Origin: JBCDCU01 sp039180865
Lineage (GTDB): Bacteria > Pseudomonadota > Alphaproteobacteria > Rhizobiales > JACESI01
Length of the DNA stretch: 64,000 nucleotides
Direction: 5' to 3'
NCBI GenBank assembly: GCA_039180865.1
Contig: JBCDCZ010000002.1
Coordinates: 1-64,000, forward strand
Shown here: one piece after another, positions 25,167-33,922 of the stretch
How the letters are laid out: each line of letters opens with the position of its first letter
Position numbering within the stretch: position 1 is the stretch's first letter
Program-made: the position numbers and the translations under genes
Notes under the pieces: generated by a model
Seen by the model: only the letters and a program-made list of their open reading frames with translations
Database searches by the model: none
Told to the model about the DNA's origin: nothing

Positions 25167-25853
25167 TCAGTGATACTCGGACGGACCGCGTTCACCAATC
25201 GATGAAAGGTCCGGTTTCGGCAACCTCGAAAGAACGAGGTGCGCCCGTCCCCCTTTTCCGCCATCGATCATCAGCAGCCTGATCACATCGCCCAAGGCCT
25301 CAGCAGCACGATAGGCGGCTCTGCCGGAACCCAAGTCGACCGCTTCAAAGCCAAGATCTCCGACAAGATCGGCGACCAAACGCTTTGCATCTTCATTCGC
25401 TCCGGCGAGGAAGGTTTGCGCTCCGGCCTCCCTGAGTTTTTGCGGCGTCGTATCGAACGTTTCCATGGCGATGGTGTTAAGCGCCTTGACGATGTGAGCC
25501 TTTGGAAGAGCGGCCTGTAAATCTTCGGCGATTGCCGTTTCAAACCAACCGCCATTTCGCACGCCTTCAGAATAATCCCGATTGTTAAGATCGATTACGA
25601 TCTTCCCCTCGAGAATGGTGGGATCTGCCAGGACCTCTGAAGGATCGGACGTGCGGATCGTCCAGATGATGATATCCGCGAAAGCCGCAGCTTGCATGTT
25701 GGGTCCGGCCTTGGCACCTTTTTTTGCAAGTGCCGCCGCATCATCCGCCTGCTCGCGGCGCCGGGCGCCGAAGAACAGATCGTGCCCGAGATCAGAGAGC
25801 CTGACACCAATCGCCCGGCCCATGTTTCCACTTCCAATAATACCGATTTTCAT
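25167..25853 (-). CDS. F420-dependent-type NAD(P) oxidoreductase
   Basis: A 228-residue protein with a Rossmann N-terminus 'MKIGIIGSGNMGRAIGVRLSDLGHDLFFGAR' (cofactor loop GSGNMG) and the pattern of the NADPH:F420 reductase-like family: 'VIDLNNRDYSEG' and 'VKALNTIAMETF'. In organisms without F420 these proteins are usually NADP-dependent reductases of unknown substrate. The ATG at 25853 has GGAAG upstream; a longer frame is not supported. It faces a LysR gene 71 bases away. Confidence 0.85.
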   Translation of the reverse strand: MKIGIIGSGNMGRAIGVRLSDLGHDLFFGARRREQADDAAALAKKGAKAGPNMQAAAFADIIIWTIRTSDPSEVLADPTILEGKIVIDLNNRDYSEGVRNGGWFETAIAEDLQAALPKAHIVKALNTIAMETFDTTPQKLREAGAQTFLAGANEDAKRLVADLVGDLGFEAVDLGSGRAAYRAAEALGDVIRLLMIDGGKGGRAHLVLSRLPKPDLSSIGERGPSEYH

Positions 25854-25924
25854 CATCGTCTTCCTTTGTTCGCCCCATTCGCTTTCATCAGCGGTGCAGG
25901 GCTCTGCGTTTCGATAAGAAAGAG

Positions 25925-26905
25925 ATGACAACCGCAGAAAAGTCATTCAAATTGATCTTTGTGAATAAAGATTTCAATGAAATTGAACTCCGTAAGTTCG
26001 ACCTCAACCTCCTTCTGGTCTTTTCGGCCATCATGAACGAGGGAAGCGTCGGAGCGGCGGCAAAGCGGCTCTACATCGGGCCGTCGGCGATCAGCATGGC
26101 GCTCAACCGGTTGAGGGACGCCGTGGGCGATCCGCTTTTTGTCAGAAGTGGTAATGGTGTGGTTCCAACGCCGAGAGCAGAACGCTTGTGGGATGAAGTC
26201 CGCCCGGCGCTTGGCACCATCAACAGCGCGGTGAGACCGAAATCATTCGATCCGGCCACGTCGGAAACATCCTTCCGCCTTGGCGTCCCCGACGACCTTG
26301 AGTTCCTGTTGGTGCCGCGCCTCCTTGCCCGGCTGGCTCTCATCGCGCCATCGGTCCGTCTCATCGTACAACCGATCGATTTTCGAAACATGTTTGCGCG
26401 CCTTGATGACGGCGGTGTGGACGTTGGCTTGAGCGCTCTTCCCGCTCGACCAATAGAAGCACGCCATCGTGTCAAAGTCCTGCAACAGGAGACGTTCTCC
26501 GTTTTATATGATGCCCGTCATGAGGCAATTTCGGATACTCGGTCGATGGCCGGATTTCTTGCAACGCCACAGATCCTCGTCTCGATCGCCGGAGATCTCT
26601 CCGGTCCTATCGATACGGCATTGACCAAACGCAGTCTTTCCCGAACGCTCATCGGATCCGTCGCGCGCTTTGCAACAATACCGTTCATTTTGAGGCATCG
26701 ACCTGTTCTTGCATGCGTTCCAAGAACCTCGGCAGCTTATCTTTCCAGGGAATTCGACCTGAAGGCAGAACAATTGCCGTTCCCCTCGCCCCAATTCGAC
26801 CTTGGCCTCGCGTGGCATAGCCGAACGGATGCGGATCCCGCTCACCTCTGGTTTCGGCAGATTGTCGAAGAGGAAGTCAGCGCTTTGACAACCACACTGC
26901 CATAG
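25925..26905 (+). CDS. LysR-family regulator (NodD/LinR-like)
   Basis: A 326-residue protein. After a 24-residue extension, the helix-turn-helix 'FDLNLLLVFSAIMNEGSVGAAAKRLYIGPSAISMALNRLR' and 'PLFVRSGNGVVPTPRAE' match the PcpR/NodD/SyrM-type group, and the effector domain follows. It is divergent from the F420-type oxidoreductase, its probable target. Confidence 0.88.
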   Translation: MTTAEKSFKLIFVNKDFNEIELRKFDLNLLLVFSAIMNEGSVGAAAKRLYIGPSAISMALNRLRDAVGDPLFVRSGNGVVPTPRAERLWDEVRPALGTINSAVRPKSFDPATSETSFRLGVPDDLEFLLVPRLLARLALIAPSVRLIVQPIDFRNMFARLDDGGVDVGLSALPARPIEARHRVKVLQQETFSVLYDARHEAISDTRSMAGFLATPQILVSIAGDLSGPIDTALTKRSLSRTLIGSVARFATIPFILRHRPVLACVPRTSAAYLSREFDLKAEQLPFPSPQFDLGLAWHSRTDADPAHLWFRQIVEEEVSALTTTLP

Positions 26906-26936
26906 ACATTAGGCGTGCACTCACGCTACCCCGTGC

Positions 26937-27665
26937 TCAAAGTCGGGCGCTCAGATCCCGCGCAATGTTCTCGACGAAGGCTTCATCGCCACCGCCAATC
27001 ACAAGAAAGCCGATCCCGTCATCGACCCAGTGAGCTGCCGCCAGTCCAACCAACGTTTCCGCCATCGGCGCATAGTCGGCCTCATCGACACGGGTCATAC
27101 AGATTGCAAACGGAACGCCGCCTTCGGAGAGATAAGCCATCTGCACCAAAGGAGCGCCATTCAAGCCCAGTATCTGCGCCCTTCTGAAGGTCAGCCCCAC
27201 AGAATTGAGCGCGGGCCGCAAATCCCGGCCGAGCGTTTCGGAAAAAGCCGCTATCCGCGCTCCCGTTCCTTCCGGATCGGGGTCATCCGGGGTCAGGGTT
27301 TCCGCCACATAGAGCGCCTGATAATTGGCAACCGCCAGCTTCCAGTCATCCGTCAATTCATAGGTAACGGGCGACGACATAAGAACACCAATGGAGATCC
27401 CGACGATCAGGGATGCCGCAATGAGCAAAGGGCGCATCTGGCCTGTGTTGCGCAAGGGCCTCGGCATGGACGGCGGCGGCGGCGCTTTATCAAGAAGCGT
27501 GTCAAAAGCCGTCTTCACCTCGTCTCTCGGAAAGTCGAGCGCCTCCAGCCGGGCGACTAGATCCGGATCGCGGGCGAGCGCCATTTCCAGCTCGCGCTCT
27601 GACGCGTCTTCAAGTTCGCCGTCGAGATAGGCGGTAAGATCCGCGTCGCTGAAAGCCCTGGTCAT
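26937..27665 (-). CDS. Membrane anti-sigma factor
   Basis: A 242-residue protein with an N-terminal cytosolic anti-sigma region ('TAYLDGELEDASERELEMALARDPDLVARLEAL', residues 10-45), a proline-rich linker, one membrane helix at about 79-96, and a periplasmic domain of about 145 residues. No CHCC zinc motif is present. The start overlaps the sigma gene stop (ATGA), so the pair is translationally coupled. Release of the sigma factor probably follows a periplasmic signal. Confidence 0.87.
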   Translation of the reverse strand: MTRAFSDADLTAYLDGELEDASERELEMALARDPDLVARLEALDFPRDEVKTAFDTLLDKAPPPPSMPRPLRNTGQMRPLLIAASLIVGISIGVLMSSPVTYELTDDWKLAVANYQALYVAETLTPDDPDPEGTGARIAAFSETLGRDLRPALNSVGLTFRRAQILGLNGAPLVQMAYLSEGGVPFAICMTRVDEADYAPMAETLVGLAAAHWVDDGIGFLVIGGGDEAFVENIARDLSARL

Positions 27666-28204
27666 GACAGTCCGCTCCTTTCAGGCTGGCTTGCCGCTTT
27701 GATCGCCTTTCGTGCCGCGGCAAGCCGGCTCATGATTGTCCCAACCGGCACGCCCAGGATCTCGGCGGCTTCCCGATAGGAATAGCCTTCAACGTAAACC
27801 AGAAGGACGGTTGCTGATTGCTGATCCGGTAGCGCCATCACCTTATTCAACACCTCACGGGCGAAAATATTCGTTTCAGTGTCGACGCCAATGGCTGCAA
27901 GATCGAGGTCTTCGACCGGAACCAGCCCCTCTCCACGGCGCACTGCTTCACCGCGTTTTTCGTTGAGCCATATCCGGCGTGCCATCGTGAAAAGCCATGC
28001 GTCAAGCGAGGTCCCTTCTTTGTACTTTTCCGCGTGCTCAAGGGCGCGCAGGGCCGTTGCCTGGGCGAGATCATCCGCGCGCGTCCTCTCCCCTGTCAGA
28101 GTGAGAGCAAACCGCCAGAGCTTCGGGTAAAGATCGGCGAGCCTGCGCCTTACCTCCCCCTCTGCCGAGCCTATAGAAAAAAACTTCCGAATAATCTGCC
28201 TCAC
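27662..28204 (-). CDS. ECF-type RNA polymerase sigma factor
   Basis: A 180-residue ECF sigma factor. Region 2 (about residues 20-88) includes 'LYPKLWRFALTLTGERTRADDLAQATALRALEHAEKY' and 'WLFTMARRIWLNEKR'. Region 4 (about 118-172) includes 'GYSYREAAEILGVPVGTIMSRLAAARKAI'. It is coupled to the anti-sigma gene. The region upstream contains a perfect 17-bp palindrome shared with the divergent DUF4399 gene. Confidence 0.92.
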   Translation of the reverse strand: MRQIIRKFFSIGSAEGEVRRRLADLYPKLWRFALTLTGERTRADDLAQATALRALEHAEKYKEGTSLDAWLFTMARRIWLNEKRGEAVRRGEGLVPVEDLDLAAIGVDTETNIFAREVLNKVMALPDQQSATVLLVYVEGYSYREAAEILGVPVGTIMSRLAAARKAIKAASQPERSGLS

Positions 28205-28216
28205 TCAAGTGTTTCA

Positions 28217-28233
28217 AATGTGTCCGACACATT
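28217..28233. promoter_or_regulatory. Perfect 17-bp palindrome between ECF sigma and DUF4399 genes
   Basis: AATGTGTC-C-GACACATT is fully symmetric with 8-bp arms. It lies 12 bases from the sigma start codon and 27 bases from the DUF4399 start, in a gap of only 56 bases. It must overlap one or both promoters and probably binds a dimeric repressor or activator not encoded beside it. Confidence 0.55.
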
Positions 28234-28260
28234 GACGCAAAACCTTGGAGGAAAACAACC

Positions 28261-28725
28261 ATGAGAAAACTTGCTCTGACGGCGGCCCTGACCGGTGCCT
28301 TGCTTACAGCTGGCCTTGCCGGCCCGGTCCATGCCGACGATCATCTCGCCTGGCCCGCGACCCCCGGCGCATTCGTCTATTTTATCGACCTTAAAGACGG
28401 TGCCGCCGTTACCTCGCCTCTCATAGTGCGCATGGGCGTGAGCGGCATGGGTGTTGCGCCCGCCGGAACCGAAAAGGTGGGCACCGGTCACCATCATATT
28501 CTTTTAAACCGTCCTCCGCTTGGTGAAGGTGAGGATGGCCAAGAAGAATGGCTCTACAGCCTTCCGGCCGATGAAAACCATTTTCACTATGGCGGCGGCC
28601 AGACGGAAGTGAGCCTCGATCTTCCTGCGGGTGAGCACACGCTGCAAATGGTCTTCGGCGACATGAACCATGTGCCGTTCGGCCCCCAGATGGTGACCGA
28701 CGTGATCACGATCAAAGTCGAATAA
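28261..28725 (+). CDS. Exported DUF4399 protein
   Basis: A 154-residue protein with a signal peptide (cleavage near 'VHADDH', residue 26) and a DUF4399 domain: 'VYFIDLKDGAAVTSPLIVRMGVSGMGVAPAGTEK', 'GHHHILLNRPP' and 'GEHTLQMVFGDMNHVPF'. Function is unknown; the conserved His residues suggest metal binding in the periplasm. The ribosome site TTGGAGGAA is strong. It is divergent from the sigma factor gene and may be part of its regulon. Confidence 0.85.
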   Translation: MRKLALTAALTGALLTAGLAGPVHADDHLAWPATPGAFVYFIDLKDGAAVTSPLIVRMGVSGMGVAPAGTEKVGTGHHHILLNRPPLGEGEDGQEEWLYSLPADENHFHYGGGQTEVSLDLPAGEHTLQMVFGDMNHVPFGPQMVTDVITIKVE

Positions 28726-29101
28726 GACCCGCGCGAAACCCCCGGGCGGTGTGATCACCCACGCGCCAGCCGGTGGCAGTAGCGCAGGTCCTTGCAGAGG
28801 TTTGCTGAAAAGGCTTTCTCCCGAGAACCCGAAAGATCGAATGCGTCCCGTATGTAAGATGTCCGGGCGCGCATCCGCTTTCGGGAGGTAAAAGGGTTCA
28901 TGACGGTCCCGATGCACCATGGCCCGGCCGTATCGGACGTCGGCATCCTTCATCCAGTCTCACCGGCAGGCCTCTGCACTGGACCCTTGGCGGTTTTATC
29001 GAGCTTGTGTGGCTCTTTGCCAGACCTAACCGGGCCTTGTCATCAAGGCGCCAATCTTTGGGTATACCCTCCCCCCTGAATATTTCGGGGAGACATTAAA
29101 A
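28726..29101. other. Intergenic stretch of 376 bases without a supported gene
   Basis: This is the space between the DUF4399 and carbonic anhydrase genes. Minus-strand frames overlap it but have no ribosome site and extend antisense into the DUF4399 gene. No repeat or clear terminator was seen. The last 40 bases hold the ribosome site GGGGAGA for the next gene. Confidence 0.5.
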
Positions 29102-29977
29102 ATGAAACAGACATTCAAGCTTCTTCATCTTTGCCTCTTGTCGTCGATCACAGGCGTTAGCGCTGCATCAGCTGCCTCGGACGACGTTCTCTCCGTGCCG
29201 GACGACACTATCATAGAACAACGCAGAGCGCTTGCAGGCGCCACCAATGGCGCCGGATTCGGGCCTCAATCCCCACGCGATATCAACACGGCAGAAGGGG
29301 AAAACCAGCGGATATTTGCCCATGCGCCAGCGTTCACACGGATGAACCTCTGCAACATCCATTTCCACGAAAATGCAGAACACAAAGGCGGCGAATTCAC
29401 CACCTTCGCCGGAAACGGCAACGGCAACGGCAAGGGCTATGGTACCGGCTTCAAATATGACGGCGACCTCACCGACGAAGAGCTGGAACCCGTAAATGTC
29501 ACGGTCGGCCCGTCGGACCATGGTGATCTCGTTCCAGGAGATACGATTGAGGTCCATTTCGTCCACTCAACCGCCGAGGTGACACCCGGCCCGACGCTAG
29601 GCGCCTGTGTGAGTGAAGCAATCACCAATCCGCAATTGCGTGTCGAGGCCGTTATCGCGGTGCTTGTCAATGATGAGGACGCAGTGAGCTTCATGGAGAT
29701 GACGCAGATTGAAGTGGTGGACGGGCTCTATCAGGCGGTGAACCTTCCCGATTATCTTGGGGCGCCTGTAACCTATGCAGGCTCAACCACAGGCCCAAGC
29801 TACAATGAGAAGGCATCGCCTTTCCAGGTCACATGGGGCGTCAGGCCGAATGTCGTCAAAGTCGATATCAGAAGCGTCGGCGATTGGCTCTCCGACAATG
29901 TCTTCAATGAAGACCATGCCCATGGCGTGCGCAATCTGGTGGTTAATCCGCTTCTTCTGTCACCGATTTCGGAATGA
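29102..29977 (+). CDS. Delta-class carbonic anhydrase
   Basis: A 291-residue exported protein (signal peptide to about residue 25). It carries 'FGPQSPRDI' (53-61) and the metal-site stretch 'NLCNIHFHENAEHKGGEF' (82-99), with H87, H89 and H94 as probable zinc ligands, as in the delta-class anhydrases of diatoms and some bacteria (PF10563). It would interconvert CO2 and bicarbonate in the periplasm. Length fits the family. It has its own leader; no CO2-uptake genes are nearby. Confidence 0.85.
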   Translation: MKQTFKLLHLCLLSSITGVSAASAASDDVLSVPDDTIIEQRRALAGATNGAGFGPQSPRDINTAEGENQRIFAHAPAFTRMNLCNIHFHENAEHKGGEFTTFAGNGNGNGKGYGTGFKYDGDLTDEELEPVNVTVGPSDHGDLVPGDTIEVHFVHSTAEVTPGPTLGACVSEAITNPQLRVEAVIAVLVNDEDAVSFMEMTQIEVVDGLYQAVNLPDYLGAPVTYAGSTTGPSYNEKASPFQVTWGVRPNVVKVDIRSVGDWLSDNVFNEDHAHGVRNLVVNPLLLSPISE

Positions 29978-30022
29978 GTGAGCGCTTTGGGGTTTATCCC
30001 AATGACCAGTTATTCGTCGCCC

Positions 30023-30901
30023 TCAGAGTGACTGCATCGCTTTCGATCTGAGCCACGACACGACAATGCTGACTGTCGTGTTAGGACCTGGCTTGCGCTT
30101 CGCCAGAAGATAGAAATCGTTCTCGCTCGCGGGAACTGGAATGCCGACATCGATGAGGCTGCCTTTCGCGATCTCATCGAGGACCAGAAAGCGGCTCACG
30201 AGGGCAATGCCCTGTCCGTTCATTGCAGCATCGACCGCCAAACCACTTTGGCTGACTTGAAGGCCACGCTTGCTGTCACCGTCTATTCCTGCTTCCGACA
30301 AAACTTTCGGCCACAGATTGTGCGTGTCATGGATCTTCGGAAGCCGTGCCAAAGCGTCAGGACGGATCGGAAGCTCAATGGCTGGGACCAGACCAGGGGC
30401 TGCCACAGCAATCACATGCTGCCTGAACAACAATGTTGCACTCAGCGTTGCCCCGAAAGGCGGCGCCCCCTGACGAACTGCAAGATCGATTCCGTCGCTG
30501 TGGAAGCTTGAAACCCGCTCGGTCGCAAGAATGCGCAGGTCGATTTCCGGGTGTTTTTCCGAAAAGTCCGGGAGGTTCGGGATCAACCATTTGGACGCAA
30601 AGGTCGGCGTTACACTGATCAGAACCTTGGCGGGCTCCGGCACAAGTTGCGTTGTCGCAGTCACGAGCTCTGAAAACGCCTTTTCGACCCTGGCATGATA
30701 GGTGCGGCCTGCGTGGGTCAGCGCCAGACCTTTCGGCAATCGCTGAAACAGGCTGATACCGAGATGCGCCTCCAGTAGACGGACCTGTTGCGCAACAGCC
30801 CCCTGTGTCACGCCAAGCTCATCCGCCGCAGCGCGAAAACTCAATCGTCGACCGGAAACGTCGAAAGCGCGTAGCGCGTTGAGAGGCGGTAGATCGGACA
30901 T
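30023..30901 (-). CDS. LysR-family regulator (GcvA-like)
   Basis: A 292-residue protein with 'LPPLNALRAFDVSGRRLSFRAAADELGVTQGAVAQQVRLLE' and 'LFQRLPKGLALTHAGR', the GcvA-type N-terminus, and a complete effector domain. It is divergent from an SDR-RidA-RidA operon, with an inverted repeat between them. It is very likely the activator of that operon. Confidence 0.9.
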   Translation of the reverse strand: MSDLPPLNALRAFDVSGRRLSFRAAADELGVTQGAVAQQVRLLEAHLGISLFQRLPKGLALTHAGRTYHARVEKAFSELVTATTQLVPEPAKVLISVTPTFASKWLIPNLPDFSEKHPEIDLRILATERVSSFHSDGIDLAVRQGAPPFGATLSATLLFRQHVIAVAAPGLVPAIELPIRPDALARLPKIHDTHNLWPKVLSEAGIDGDSKRGLQVSQSGLAVDAAMNGQGIALVSRFLVLDEIAKGSLIDVGIPVPASENDFYLLAKRKPGPNTTVSIVVSWLRSKAMQSL

Positions 30902-30921
30902 TTGGCAATAGTATTTCTATT

Positions 30922-30943
30922 GTCAGAGAACATCAATTCTGAC
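30922..30943. promoter_or_regulatory. GTCAGA-N10-TCTGAC dyad, candidate LysR site
   Basis: A perfect 6-bp inverted repeat with 10-base spacing lies 20 bases upstream of the LysR start and 56 bases upstream of the SDR start. The layout suits a LysR recognition site for this divergent pair. Confidence 0.45.
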
Positions 30944-30998
30944 GCGAAGCCCGATTCCTCTCATGGTAATCTGGATGGAAACGACTTTGGAGAGAGAT

Positions 30999-31703
30999 AT
31001 GTCAGTAGAAAAAGTGGCCCTTATCACAGCTGGAGGCAGCGGTATGGGAGCCGACGCAGCACGCCGCCTTGCGGACGATGGGTTCAAGGTGGGTATCCTG
31101 TCTTCTTCCGGCAAAGGCGAGGCACTTGGCGAAGAGCTCGGCGGCTTTGGCGTAACGGGCTCAAACCTTGATGGCGATGCTTTGGCGGCGCTCGTAAAAG
31201 GTGCAGAAGAGCGATGGGGCCGCTTAGATGTCCTCATTAACTCGGCAGGACACGGCCCGAAAGGACCAGTGCTCGAGATCAGTGACGATGACTGGCATCA
31301 GGGCATGGAAGTCTACCTGATGAATGTGGTGCGCCCGACGCGCCTGGTCACGCCCCTGATGCAGCGCCAAGGTGGCGGCGCAATCATCAACATCTCCACC
31401 TTCGCAGCTTTTGAACCGGATCCCTTGTTCCCGACATCCGGCGTCTTTCGGGCCGGTCTTGCAGCCTTTACCAAACTCTTTTCGGATAAATACGCCGCGG
31501 AAAACATCCGAATGAACAATGTGCTACCTGGCTTCATCGACAGCCTGCCGGAAACCGAGGATCGAAGAGCGCGGATCCCAATGGGGCGCTACGGCCATAC
31601 AGAGGAAGTCTCCGCGCTCATCTCGTTTCTCGCGTCTCCCTCCGGGGGATATATGACGGGGCAAAATCTCAGGATTGACGGCGGGCTGACACGTTCAGTT
31701 TAA
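30999..31703 (+). CDS. Atypical SDR lacking the catalytic Tyr/Lys
   Basis: A 234-residue Rossmann protein with 'ITAGGSGMGADAARRL' (cofactor loop), 'LINSAGHGPKGP', a Ser in 'IINISTFAAF', and the SDR C-terminus 'FLASPSGGYMTGQNLRIDGG'. At the YxxxK position it has 'TSGVFRAGLAAF', so Tyr becomes Ser and Lys becomes Arg. This suggests altered chemistry or a non-redox role. The ATG at 30999 has GGAGAG upstream. It is the first gene of an operon with two Rid-family genes. Confidence 0.85.
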   Translation: MSVEKVALITAGGSGMGADAARRLADDGFKVGILSSSGKGEALGEELGGFGVTGSNLDGDALAALVKGAEERWGRLDVLINSAGHGPKGPVLEISDDDWHQGMEVYLMNVVRPTRLVTPLMQRQGGGAIINISTFAAFEPDPLFPTSGVFRAGLAAFTKLFSDKYAAENIRMNNVLPGFIDSLPETEDRRARIPMGRYGHTEEVSALISFLASPSGGYMTGQNLRIDGGLTRSV

Positions 31704-31866
31704 AGGCCGCATACCGTATAAGGCATCCCCAGTCGTAACCCAGAGATCCGAAGGCTTTGCGACGCGCAATGAGGCCGTTTGTCCGGCCCATCCTCAAAGA
31801 GCCCGCTTCATTGCGATGCACTGAAATGGTACCGTCCGCTCACCTTAGAAACAGGACGAGTCCCAG

Positions 31867-32253
31867 ATGCCAAAAGCCATTATTCCCCAGGATTTAGAAA
31901 GCTATGTCACTGCCTGGAAGATGTCTCCAGGACTGGAGCATAACGGCTTCATCTTCATGACGGGCTTTACCGGTGCAGACGCGGACGGCAGATACTCAGA
32001 TCAGCCAGGTGATCAGATTCACGCAGTTTTCGAGAAAATCAGCATGGTTCTGAGTGAGGCGGGCCTAGGCTTTGAGCACATCGTGGAAATGACAAGCTAC
32101 CATGTCGGACTTCGCGATCATCTCGCGGAGTTCAAGGAGATCCGAGCCAAGTATGTTCAAGAGCCTTTTCCCGCATGGACAGCTATCGAAGTCGCCGGAT
32201 TTGTACGCGAAGGTGCGATTATAGAAATCAGATGCATCGCAAGACGAGACTAA
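31867..32253 (+). CDS. Rid-family protein (enamine/imine deaminase superfamily)
   Basis: A 128-residue Rid protein: 'GFIFMTGFTGADADGRYSDQPGDQIHAVFEKISMVLSEAGLGFEHIV' and the terminal 'AWTAIEVAGFVREGAIIEIRCIA'. The Arg in 'IEIRCIA' is at the place of the catalytic arginine of true RidA, so imine hydrolysis is plausible. It lies in the SDR operon, 163 bases downstream, and is followed by a second Rid gene. Confidence 0.87.
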   Translation: MPKAIIPQDLESYVTAWKMSPGLEHNGFIFMTGFTGADADGRYSDQPGDQIHAVFEKISMVLSEAGLGFEHIVEMTSYHVGLRDHLAEFKEIRAKYVQEPFPAWTAIEVAGFVREGAIIEIRCIARRD

Positions 32254-32301
32254 GCGCACCCGAAGCGGTCCTTTCCACCCCCGAACAAGAGAGATTACCC
32301 G

Positions 32302-32652
32302 ATGACATTAAAACGGACCCCTTATCAGGGGCTTGGGCGATGCAGAGCCGTCGTCTCCGACGGCCTCGTCTATGCGGTTGCGACCGACCCTCATGAGGCG
32401 GACGGGATCCTTGAGCAGACGAAAAACACACTCGAGGAATTGGAACGCCTTTTGGTCGAGGCGGGAAGCGGCAAGCCTGGTCTTCTTCAGGCGACCGTGT
32501 ATGTTGCGGACATGAAGGAAAAGGCAGCCATGGACAGCGTCTGGATCGACTGGATCGGGCCGGAGGAGAACTGGCCGCAACGGGCCTGTGTCGGGGTCGA
32601 TCTCGCGGGCCGCGATCTCATCGAAATCGTCGTCACCGCCAAGGTTCTTTAA
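32302..32652 (+). CDS. Rid-family protein, second copy
   Basis: A 116-residue Rid protein: 'CRAVVSDGLVYAVATDPH' and 'EQTKNTLEELERLLVEAGSGKPGLLQATVYVADM', ending 'VGVDLAGRDLIEIVVTAKV'. The catalytic Arg position is Val here ('IEIVVTA'), unlike the preceding paralogue, so the two probably divide roles or form a mixed trimer (inference). Confidence 0.85.
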   Translation: MTLKRTPYQGLGRCRAVVSDGLVYAVATDPHEADGILEQTKNTLEELERLLVEAGSGKPGLLQATVYVADMKEKAAMDSVWIDWIGPEENWPQRACVGVDLAGRDLIEIVVTAKVL

Positions 32653-32702
32653 GGACCCGACGTGCGTAGGCACGACGGGCGTTTCGATTATCCCGTTGCC
32701 AA

Positions 32703-32735
32703 AGCAAACAAAGCCGGGGTGCTGAAACACCCCGG
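32703..32735 (-). terminator. Rho-independent terminator of the peptidoglycan-binding-domain gene
   Basis: Read on the minus strand, CCGGGGTG-TTTCAG-CACCCCGG is a perfect 8-bp stem followed by CTTTGTTTGCTTT. It lies 33 bases past the stop of the minus-strand gene. It may also stop the plus-strand Rid operon. Confidence 0.7.
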
Positions 32736-32767
32736 ATTCTATAGGTCGGTTTTAAAGGAGCGGAGCC

Positions 32768-33448
32768 TTAAAACTTCAACCCGTCCGCGCCTGCCGCAGC
32801 CTGGTTGCTATTCGGCACTGCAGCCGCAGCTGGCAAGTGTGTTTGTGCGCCCGAATTTGGCTGAACTGGGAAAGGCACCTGTGTGTGCTGCGATCGTCCC
32901 GTCTGCTGAGGCGCGACATAGGCCGGTGCAACAATCTGCGGCGCACTTCCCTGTTGCGGAGCGGCGTCATAGGGCTGCGCGCTACCCTGGACAACATGCG
33001 GTTGAGCCGGAACGCGGCGTGCCAGAACGGCGTTCGATTGCTGATAGAGCAACACAAGGCCGGCGTTACTGAGCTTGCCGGTGACCGGCAAGCGATTTGC
33101 CGCCTGAAACTGCCTGACAGCCGTTCTCGTCCGGCGCCCGGCGACACCGTCCGGAACGCCCGCATCAAAGCGCAAAACGTTCAAGCGGGTCTGGATATCG
33201 AACATCGCATCGACATCGGCCTGACTGCGTCTGGCGATGGATCTCGGGCGATACCGTTTCGTATAAGTTCGCGTCTTCTTTCTTTTGTGATGTTTGTAGA
33301 CTTTGTGGGCCACATAGCCTGCGGCAGCGCCAGCTGCGAGGCCGCCAAGGATTTTCCCGGCTTTTCCGGCCTGCACCTGTGTAATTGGTGCGGACAACAA
33401 AAGTGCGGAGCTAAGAGCAAGAATACTTGCAGATTTGATAAGGGACAT
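32768..33448 (-). CDS. Exported peptidoglycan-binding-domain protein
   Basis: A 226-residue protein with a signal peptide (about residues 1-27), a glycine-zipper-like segment 'GKILGGLAAGAAAGYVAHKVY', a basic stretch, and a PG_binding_1 domain (about 80-140, 'IQTRLNVLRFDAGVPDGVAGRRTRTAVRQFQAANRLPVTG'). A long Pro/Gln/Ala-rich tail follows. It is probably anchored at the cell wall or outer membrane. It has its own terminator. Confidence 0.85.
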   Translation of the reverse strand: MSLIKSASILALSSALLLSAPITQVQAGKAGKILGGLAAGAAAGYVAHKVYKHHKRKKTRTYTKRYRPRSIARRSQADVDAMFDIQTRLNVLRFDAGVPDGVAGRRTRTAVRQFQAANRLPVTGKLSNAGLVLLYQQSNAVLARRVPAQPHVVQGSAQPYDAAPQQGSAPQIVAPAYVAPQQTGRSQHTQVPFPVQPNSGAQTHLPAAAAVPNSNQAAAGADGLKF

Positions 33449-33922
33449 GGGGTTTCCAATCTTCGGTTCGTGGGGTCGATGATTGGAGAGTAAGAAGCGA
33501 ATTTTTCAGCTCGATTTCTGACAGGTTTCTGTTTCGTTTCAGCAGCGCATTGAAGGACCGCAATGTCTGCGTTTTGAGCCGGATTGGCGCTCAATGTGCC
33601 TTGCTGAGAGACCGTTAGATCCATCTTATCGTTGACTTTTTTTGAACTAGCCGCAGCGTGAAACAATTGAAACGCGAAAAGAAATGAACGCGCATCAAAA
33701 GACCCTCATCCTGACAGTATTGCAATCCCTCACCCCAAAGAGAGGGAGACAAGGATACTGAATACAATGATCCTCTTTCGAGCGGCTTTTAACGGCAAAC
33801 CGAAGCCGAAATCATAAGACAGCGACCGTAGAAAACCTGAAGGGCAGAAGGGGTGCAAAAAGCCTCGCACCCCCCTTTCCGGACTGACCTTCAGCGGCTA
33901 TGAGCGCCGCCACGCCTCTCCA
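33449..33922. other. Intergenic stretch of 474 bases, with a possible terminator
   Basis: No gene is supported here. A minus-strand frame of 161 codons overlaps the neighbouring gene and lacks family features. GGGGTGC (33850-33856) and GCACCCC (33867-33873) form a hairpin. On the minus strand it is followed by TTCT and would end the giant RTX gene at 33923. Confidence 0.45.

Noticed and set aside
28504..28953. Minus-strand frame after the DUF4399 gene
   Set aside because: Overlaps DUF4399 antisense, has no ribosome site and no family resemblance.
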